NCBI GenBank assembly: GCA_034419075.1
Contig: DAOULR010000007.1
Span: 1-64,000 of the forward strand
Reading direction: 5' to 3'
Length of the DNA stretch: 64,000 nucleotides
DNA from: E44-bin88 sp034419075
GTDB lineage: Bacteria > Chloroflexota > Dehalococcoidia > Dehalococcoidales > BS750m-G39
Positions within the stretch are counted from its first letter, which is position 1. Each line of letters opens with the position of its first letter. Shown one piece after another: positions 58,696 to 64,000 of the stretch. The position numbers and the translations under genes were made by a program. The notes under the pieces were generated by a model, which searched no databases, was not told where the DNA came from, and saw only the letters and a list, made by a program, of their open reading frames with translations.

Positions 58696-60387
58696 CTAAC
58701 TACTGGTCGGCCTCTGGAAGGATATTTCGTAGGGCCAGGCGGCGATGCTGCCGTCGATGAATTTGACGTTCTTAAAGCTAGCGCCGTCGAGTATGCGCTG
58801 TGCCTGGTAGGCGCGCACGCTGGTGTGGCAGACGATGACAATCTCGGCGTCTTTGGGCAGCTCGTCGAGCTTGGACCGAAGCTCCCTTAATGGCAATAGT
58901 TTAGTCTGAGGCGCCTCGATGCGGTAGGTTTCCCATTCGCCCGGCGAACGCACGTCGAGAAAGATAAAATCGTCATTATTCTTGAGCTTGGCTGCCACCT
59001 CCAGTGGGGTCAGGGTGTGGGCCAGGCCCTCCTGCTTGTTGCGGATGACATTGGCGGCGTTGTGCAGCGGGTCGAGGGCGCTGTTGTAGGGTGGGGCATA
59101 GGCTAGGTCGGTGTTGGCCAGGTCGTCAACGCTGGCACCGAAGGTCAAAGCTGTGGCCAGCACGTCGATGCGTTTGGCTGTATCGCCCGGCCCCACCACC
59201 TGACCGCCCAGCAGACGCCCGTTAGCCTTTTCTGCTACCAGCTTGACCAGAATCTCCTTGCCCTTGGGATAGTATGTTGCGTGTTCGTAGCCAGGGACGA
59301 GGGCGGTTATTACCTCGTAGCCGGCAGCTTGAGCCTGTGACTGGCTGAGACCGACACGACCCACGTTATAATCAAAGACCTTGGCCATGGAGGTACCGAG
59401 CACACCAGGGAAGGTCTCATCGCCGCCGGTGACATTAGTGCCGATGACGCGGCCATGCTTGTTAGCCGTAGAGCCGAGGGGCGCCAGTATCTTTTTCCCG
59501 GTAATCAGATTGACGTTTTCCACGCAGTCGCCGCCGGCGTAGATATCGGGGTCGCTGGTCTGAAGGTAGCTATTGACAAAAATGCCGCCACTATCTCCAA
59601 TGCTTAAGCCCGCGTCTTTAGCCAGAGTGACGTTGGGCTTGACGCCGATAGCCACCAGCGCCAGGTCGGCTTCAAGCTCCCCATTCTCGGTTAAGACCTT
59701 GCTTACCCAGCCCTTTTCGTCGCCCTCAAAGCCGTTTACGCTCTGGCCAAAGAGCAACTTTACCCCTTTTTCCTGCAGGTGCTTAGCCAGGTAGGCGGCG
59801 ACCTCGAAATCAAACAAGGTGGGTAGCGCCCAGTCCAGCGCTTCGACCACGGTGACCTCAACTCCCTGGGAGATAAGCGCCTCCGCCATCTCCAGGCCGA
59901 TGAGGCCAGCGCCGATAATGACCGCCTTATTGACCTTGCGTGGCGAGACCAGCTGGCGCATGGCTTGCGCCTCCTCAATTTTGGAGAGGGTGAAGATGCC
60001 TTTAAACTCCCTGCCCGGCCAGTCGGGCACTGACGGCGTGCTGCCCGTAGCCATCACCAGCTTATCGTATTCAATGGTCGAGGTGCGGTTCTTAGCCAGG
60101 TTGAGAATCTCGACCCGCCGGGCTTTGCGGTCTATGGCTACCGCCCGGGTACGGGTGAGCACCTCTATATCCATGACCTCCTTGAAGAAATCGGGGCCGC
60201 GCTGCACCAGTTCCAGGCGGCTTTCGATAACCCCCGAAACGTAGTAGGGCAGGCCGCAGGTGGCCACCGATAGCTCGGCTTGTTGCTCAATGAGGGTTAT
60301 TAGAGCCTGCTGGTCACAGCGGCGCGCCCGGGCGGCGGCCTTGGGCCCGCAGGCAATACCACCGATAACGACTATCTTCTTATTCAT
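58696..60387 (-). CDS. FAD-dependent CoA-disulfide reductase-like enzyme with C-terminal rhodanese domain
   Basis: A 563-residue flavoprotein. The FAD motif is VVIGGIACGPKAAARARR. The redox Cys is in VATCGLPYYVSG, and the NAD site is KAVIIGAGLIGLEMAEAL. IYAGGDCVENVNLITGK closes the FAD domain. The last 100 residues are a rhodanese with active Cys in IVICHTSVRAYQA. This fusion is the CoA-disulfide reductase/polysulfide reductase (Npsr, CoADR-RHD) architecture, which reduces CoA disulfide, polysulfide or sulfur with NAD(P)H. ATG 60387 follows GAGGTG; the upstream frame would overlap the divergent gene. Confidence 0.88.
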   Translation of the reverse strand: MNKKIVVIGGIACGPKAAARARRCDQQALITLIEQQAELSVATCGLPYYVSGVIESRLELVQRGPDFFKEVMDIEVLTRTRAVAIDRKARRVEILNLAKNRTSTIEYDKLVMATGSTPSVPDWPGREFKGIFTLSKIEEAQAMRQLVSPRKVNKAVIIGAGLIGLEMAEALISQGVEVTVVEALDWALPTLFDFEVAAYLAKHLQEKGVKLLFGQSVNGFEGDEKGWVSKVLTENGELEADLALVAIGVKPNVTLAKDAGLSIGDSGGIFVNSYLQTSDPDIYAGGDCVENVNLITGKKILAPLGSTANKHGRVIGTNVTGGDETFPGVLGTSMAKVFDYNVGRVGLSQSQAQAAGYEVITALVPGYEHATYYPKGKEILVKLVAEKANGRLLGGQVVGPGDTAKRIDVLATALTFGASVDDLANTDLAYAPPYNSALDPLHNAANVIRNKQEGLAHTLTPLEVAAKLKNNDDFIFLDVRSPGEWETYRIEAPQTKLLPLRELRSKLDELPKDAEIVIVCHTSVRAYQAQRILDGASFKNVKFIDGSIAAWPYEISFQRPTSS

Positions 60388-60410
60388 TTTAAGCACCTCT
60401 TTGTGTTTTA

Positions 60411-60456
60411 AGTATAGCAGAGCTTGTGGTTGGGCAAAAGAGAAAAGTATTATAAT
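60411..60456. promoter_or_regulatory. Overlapping divergent promoters
   Basis: Leftward: TTGCCC (complement of 60432-60437) and TATACT (complement of 60411-60416), spacer 15. Rightward: TTGGGC (60430-60435) and TATAAT (60451-60456), spacer 15, or TTGTGG-18-TATTAT. The two -35 regions overlap, so the flavoprotein gene and the Gly-repeat gene may compete for polymerase. Confidence 0.4.
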
Positions 60457-60482
60457 AATTATAATTAAGGGGGGTCGGTAAA

Positions 60483-61103
60483 ATGTGGCTGAAACGAATT
60501 TTAGTATCAATCGCCATTCTGGCGGCGGTGGGCGGCGGTGGTTTCATCCTTTATAACGTGGCTTACACCGTGGGCGACGCCAACGGCTATGACGAGGGCT
60601 ATTTGGCAGGGCAGACAATCGGCTATATTGAGGGCAACCAGGACGGCTATACTGACGGTTATAATCTGGGTCAGGACGAGGGTTATGACCAGGGCGAGAC
60701 TGCTGGCTACGAGGCGGGCTATACTGATGGGGTGGCTGCTGGCGCCGGTCACGGTTATTCTCTGAAAGACCCAACCTATGCCGAGGCGGTGGCTTTTCTA
60801 TACGCCGACCACACTGACTGGAACACGTACGAAGAAGATAGCTACATTTGTAGCCACTTTTCCCGTGACGTTTGTAACAACGCCGAGGCTGAGGGTCTGC
60901 GCTGTGCCTACGTTGAGCTGCGCTACTCGGATTCGGGGCATGCCATAGTCGCCTTCGACACCATTGACCGGGGGCTTGTCTATTTCGAGCCCCAGTTCGA
61001 CGACGAGGTCCGGGTGGAGATCGGCAAACGCTATTCCGCGCTGAACAACTACGCAGTACCTTACTGGGACGACGTGATTCAGGACATACTGGTTATCTGG
61101 TAG
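60483..61103 (+). CDS. Membrane-anchored Gly-repeat protein with a Cys/His (transglutaminase-like) domain
   Basis: A 206-residue protein. An N-terminal helix (ILVSIAILAAVGGGGFILYN) is followed by a segment where Gly occurs at every fourth position from residue 31 to 91, sixteen in a row, often as GYxxG with Asp, Glu and Gln between. The C-terminal domain has Cys123 in SYICSHFSRDVC and His153 in SDSGHAIVAFDT, then GLVYFEPQFDDEV. That Cys...His...acid order recalls transglutaminase or papain-like folds, but no activity is proved. A strong AAGGGGGG site precedes the ATG. It diverges from the flavoprotein gene. No named family is recognised. Confidence 0.65.
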   Translation: MWLKRILVSIAILAAVGGGGFILYNVAYTVGDANGYDEGYLAGQTIGYIEGNQDGYTDGYNLGQDEGYDQGETAGYEAGYTDGVAAGAGHGYSLKDPTYAEAVAFLYADHTDWNTYEEDSYICSHFSRDVCNNAEAEGLRCAYVELRYSDSGHAIVAFDTIDRGLVYFEPQFDDEVRVEIGKRYSALNNYAVPYWDDVIQDILVIW

Positions 61104-61157
61104 CCAACTTGTGCCATTCCTGAACTATGGGGTAAACTAGGTTAGAAAGAGAGAGTT

Positions 61158-62453
61158 ATGGCTGAGATTCATCCCTTCCGGGGGGTGCACTACAATCAGG
61201 GTAAGGTCAGGGACCTGGCCGAAGTTATCTGCCCCCCCTACGACGTTATTACCCCCCAGATGCAGCAGGAGCTTTACCAGCGTAACGAATACAACTTCGT
61301 CCGCCTGGAACACAACCGGGAACTACCCCAGGACACCACCACCGACAACAAGTACACCCGTTCCGCGGCTGTTCTGGAGCGGTGGCTGGCACAAAAGGTT
61401 CTGGTTGCCGATAAAACACCGTCGCTCTATCTCCACGACCACCATTTCCACCATAACGGGCAGGAATACCGTCGGCGCGGTATCATCGCTGGCGTCCGTC
61501 TGCAGGAGTGGGCGGACAACGTCGTTCGACCTCACGAGGGCACACTCGTCGAGCACACCAGCGACCGCCTGAGCCTGCTCTGGGTCTGCCAGGCCAACAC
61601 CAGTCCCATACTGGCTCTCTTCGAGGATAAAGGTCAGCTCTCACCACTGCTGTCGCAAAAGGAAAAAGCTTCGCCTCTGCTCAAATCCAGCGAAATCGAT
61701 GGGGAGAGGCATGACCTCTGGGCTGTTAACGACTCTGAGGCTATCAATCAGATATGCGCCAGCCTATCCGACCAGCCTCTCTATATCGCCGACGGCCACC
61801 ACCGCTACGAGAGCGCGCTCAGCTATCAGCGGGAACGGCGCGCCAGCTCATCATCGGTTTCGGGTGATGAAGCCTTCAACTTCGTCATGATGGAACTGGT
61901 GGATTTTGCCGACCCGGGGCTGGTCATCCTGCCCGCCCACAGGCTGGTGCGCGGTATGTCCCGGGCGGCTTTGAGTGAGCTTGCCGCCCGCCTGAGGTCA
62001 TTCTTTGAGGTCGAGGAAATACCCGTGGGCAAGGGCGATACCTGGAAACAGGTAGACGGTTTACTTTCGGGGGGAGACAGCGGTGAGGTCAAACTGGCCC
62101 TTTTGGGCTTGGTCGAAGGGCATCTGCTCCGCCTTAAATTACGCGACTCCAGCGCTGCTGACCAAATGATGCCTCACTTCCACTCTGAGTTATACAAGAG
62201 ACTGGACGTCGATATTGTGGATAGCGTTATACCCCGGGATTTGGGGGGTGGGGAGGTCATCACCTACAGCTACGATGGGCAGGACGCGGTCAACAGGGTC
62301 CGGCAACAGGAATACCAGCTCGCCTTTCTCTTGAGCCCGGTTCGGGCGGAGGCGGTCAAAGCCATCGCCGACGCTGGCGATAAGATGTCGCGCAAGGCGA
62401 CCTACTTTTACCCCAAGGTACCGGCGGGCTTAGTCCTGCACCGCCTCGACTAG
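61158..62453 (+). CDS. DUF1015 family protein
   Basis: A 431-residue protein. IHPFRGVHYNQGKVRDLAEVICPPYDVI, NEYNFVRLEHNRELP, RRGIIAGVRLQEW, VRPHEGTLVEHTSDRLSLL and YIADGHHRYESALSYQRE are the conserved blocks of DUF1015. The family often lies next to serA and has been linked by context to serine or amino-acid metabolism, but no reaction is established. GAGAGAG lies before the ATG and TTGTGC-18-TAAACT is a possible promoter. It converges on serA, sharing a CTAG double stop. Confidence 0.9.
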   Translation: MAEIHPFRGVHYNQGKVRDLAEVICPPYDVITPQMQQELYQRNEYNFVRLEHNRELPQDTTTDNKYTRSAAVLERWLAQKVLVADKTPSLYLHDHHFHHNGQEYRRRGIIAGVRLQEWADNVVRPHEGTLVEHTSDRLSLLWVCQANTSPILALFEDKGQLSPLLSQKEKASPLLKSSEIDGERHDLWAVNDSEAINQICASLSDQPLYIADGHHRYESALSYQRERRASSSSVSGDEAFNFVMMELVDFADPGLVILPAHRLVRGMSRAALSELAARLRSFFEVEEIPVGKGDTWKQVDGLLSGGDSGEVKLALLGLVEGHLLRLKLRDSSAADQMMPHFHSELYKRLDVDIVDSVIPRDLGGGEVITYSYDGQDAVNRVRQQEYQLAFLLSPVRAEAVKAIADAGDKMSRKATYFYPKVPAGLVLHRLD

Positions 62454-64000
62454 AGCTTGGCCTGTTTCACCGAATAGACATCGGGCAGCGCCAGTATCTG
62501 CTGCTGCTTTTCCTCAGGTAAAGGCTCGTCCAGGGCCAGTATCATCAGGGCGTCGCCCCTCGGCTTTAAGCGGGAGAGGTGCATAGCGCTGATATTGATG
62601 TCGGCCTCGCCGGTGATGTTGCCGGCGGCGCCGATAAGCCCGGGCCTGTCCTTGTGGTTGCAGAAGAGGAAGTAGCCGCCCGTGGGCACGATATCCATCC
62701 AGAAGTTGTTGACCCTGACGATATGCGATTCGCCGTGTATCACCGTGCCCGCGCCGATGGTGGCGCCGGCGCTGGTGGTGACCTCGACGGTGATGAGGCT
62801 GGCGTAGTTGTCGCAGTGTTTTTCTTTCTGCTCGACGACGGTCAGGCCGCGGCGGGAAGCCACGATGTCGGCGTTAACGATGTTGACCCGTTCCTCGCTG
62901 ATGCCTTCCAAAAGCCCGCCCAGGACAGCGGCCTTGAGGGAGTTGGTGTCGTAGTCGGAGATTTCGCCCTCGTACCTAATCTGCACCGAGTTGGTCTGTC
63001 CCTCAGAGAGCTGGCCGACCAGCCGTCCCAGCGTCGCCGCCACCTTGATAAAGGGCGCCAGCGCCGACAGCGTTTCGGAGGGGATAAATGGGGCGTTGAC
63101 GGGGTAGCGAGGCGGTTTCCCCTGCAGTATGTCCACCACCTGCTCAGCGACATCAGAAGCCGCCATAGCCTGAGCCTCGGTGGTGGAGGCGCCCAGGTGG
63201 GGGGTAACGATGATGCTTTCGTCCTCGAAGAGAATGCTCCGGGTGCATGGTTCGGTGTCGAAGACATCAATTGCCGCTCCAGCCACCCTCTTTTCCTTAA
63301 TCGCCTTAGCCAGGGCCTCGTCATCGATGAGCCCACCGCGGGCGGTGTTAATGATTCTAACGGTGGGCTTGACCATAGCCAGCTCTTTAGCCCCGATCAT
63401 GCGCCGGGTGGAATCGTTCAGGGGCATATGGAGGGTGATAAAGTCTGATTCCTTAAGCAGCTGCTTTATGGGGACCAGTTCCACCTGTAGGTGACGAGCG
63501 TGTTCGGTGGAGATGAAGGGGTCGTAGCCAATGAGCTTCATCTGTAGCCCGCGGGCGCGCTTGGCCACCTCGGAGCCGACATTGCCCAGTCCCAGTATAC
63601 CCAGCGTCTTGTTCCTGACCTCGGTGCCCATGAAATCGGAGCGCCTCCACTCTCCCCCTCTGAGCACGGTATGCGCTTGGGGTATGTTACGCGCCAATGC
63701 CAGCATGAGGGCGATGGTGTGCTCGGCGGCGGAGATGGTGTTGCCCGTGGGGGCGTTGACCACGATGATGCCGTGCTGGGTAGCTTCCTCGATATCAACA
63801 TTGTCCACGCCGACGCCGGCGCGGGCAATGACCTGCAGCTTCTTGCCCGCCTTAATGACATCAGCCGTGACCTTGGTCTGGCTGCGCACTAATAAAGCGT
63901 CGTAGTCGCCGATGATATTAATCAATTCCTCGGGTTTTAAGCCTGTCTTGACGTCCACCTCGGCGTGAGGGTGCAGAATCTCTATCCCTTCCTCGGCGAG
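62450..64000 (-). CDS. serA: D-3-phosphoglycerate dehydrogenase, 5' end beyond the window
   Basis: This catalyses the first step of serine synthesis, oxidising 3-phosphoglycerate with NAD. The reading frame is open to the right edge, with LAEEGIEILHPHAEVDVKTG preceding the internal GTG at 63958, so the true start lies outside. The NAD domain has LGILGLGNVGSEVAKRA; the active Arg, Glu and His fall in INTARGGLIDDEAL, VFDTEP and VTPHLGASTTEAQ. After it come the allosteric-substrate-binding and ACT domains (FCNHKDRPGLIGAAGNITGEADINISAM), the long SerA form that serine may inhibit. Confidence 0.95.
   Translation of the reverse strand, partial: LAEEGIEILHPHAEVDVKTGLKPEELINIIGDYDALLVRSQTKVTADVIKAGKKLQVIARAGVGVDNVDIEEATQHGIIVVNAPTGNTISAAEHTIALMLALARNIPQAHTVLRGGEWRRSDFMGTEVRNKTLGILGLGNVGSEVAKRARGLQMKLIGYDPFISTEHARHLQVELVPIKQLLKESDFITLHMPLNDSTRRMIGAKELAMVKPTVRIINTARGGLIDDEALAKAIKEKRVAGAAIDVFDTEPCTRSILFEDESIIVTPHLGASTTEAQAMAASDVAEQVVDILQGKPPRYPVNAPFIPSETLSALAPFIKVAATLGRLVGQLSEGQTNSVQIRYEGEISDYDTNSLKAAVLGGLLEGISEERVNIVNADIVASRRGLTVVEQKEKHCDNYASLITVEVTTSAGATIGAGTVIHGESHIVRVNNFWMDIVPTGGYFLFCNHKDRPGLIGAAGNITGEADINISAMHLSRLKPRGDALMILALDEPLPEEKQQQILALPDVYSVKQAKL

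Overview
The window reads as a compact, GC-rich chromosome segment of an anaerobic bacterium, most plausibly a Chloroflexota of the class Dehalococcoidia or a close sediment relative. This is inferred from gene content and protein style: a sigma-70 factor with an acidic N-terminus, a DrrAB-type ABC exporter next to an AbrB-like regulator, PEP synthase beside a dGTPase-like gene, an FtsZ-like tubulin homologue, indolepyruvate:ferredoxin oxidoreductase and an ADP-forming acyl-CoA synthetase. No rRNA, CRISPR array, prophage or intact IS element was seen. There is one tRNA, tRNA-Ser(UGA). Two genes run off the ends: iorA on the left and serA on the right.

Layout. 1-8.6 kb: iorA fragment, uvrA, an HD-domain protein, sbcC, an ABC-2 exporter and an AbrB-type regulator. 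8.8-12.8 kb: an orphan molybdopterin oxidoreductase, an LhgO-like FAD enzyme and a ZIP metal transporter. 12.8-21.6 kb: ffh, a cupin, and the rpoD-dnaG-dgt-ppsA block. 21.7-30.1 kb: a DUF151 nuclease gene followed by a full F-type ATP synthase operon (I, a, c, b, delta, alpha, gamma, beta, epsilon). Three extra genes interrupt that operon: a 36-residue one-helix protein, a DUF3795 protein and a 91-residue unknown. 30.2-38.2 kb: khpA/rpsP, then a tight unidirectional run nfi-prfB (with programmed frameshift)-peptidase MA-radC-GGCT-substrate-binding protein-acyl-CoA synthetase, whose reading frame runs into the antisense of tRNA-Ser. 38.2-47 kb: SDR, small zinc protein, serS, DUF3795, ICMT-like, lysS, recO, then a patch with a half-size TauE gene between direct repeats of the recO 5' end and an AT-rich nuclease-like gene. 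46.4-49.2 kb: dnaX-ybaB-recR. 49.3-60.4 kb: tubulin-like gene, gap, HgdB-like gene, an unknown membrane-anchored protein, TcmP-like gene, eno, a TIGR00725 gene, pth, ligA and a CoA-disulfide-reductase-like flavoprotein. 60.5-64 kb: a surface protein with perfect Gly-every-four repeats and a Cys/His domain, DUF1015 and serA.

Together the genes cover replication and repair (dnaG, dnaX, ligA, uvrA, recO, recR, sbcC, nfi), translation (serS, lysS, prfB, pth, rpsP, ffh), energy (ATP synthase, ACD alpha, IorA) and lower glycolysis/gluconeogenesis (gap, eno, ppsA). Packing is tight: many 1-14 nt overlaps, and three convergent pairs share a 4-base double stop.

Two window-wide signals stand out. One is a dispersed intergenic repeat with an exactly conserved 37-nt core in three places, accompanied by related G/C hairpins. 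The other is a set of good promoters whose -10 box lies only 6-10 nt before the start codon (ffh, atpI, nfi, lysS, dnaX, TIGR00725, ligA), which predicts leaderless or nearly leaderless transcripts. All calls come from reading the sequence and remembered family motifs; no database search was run.
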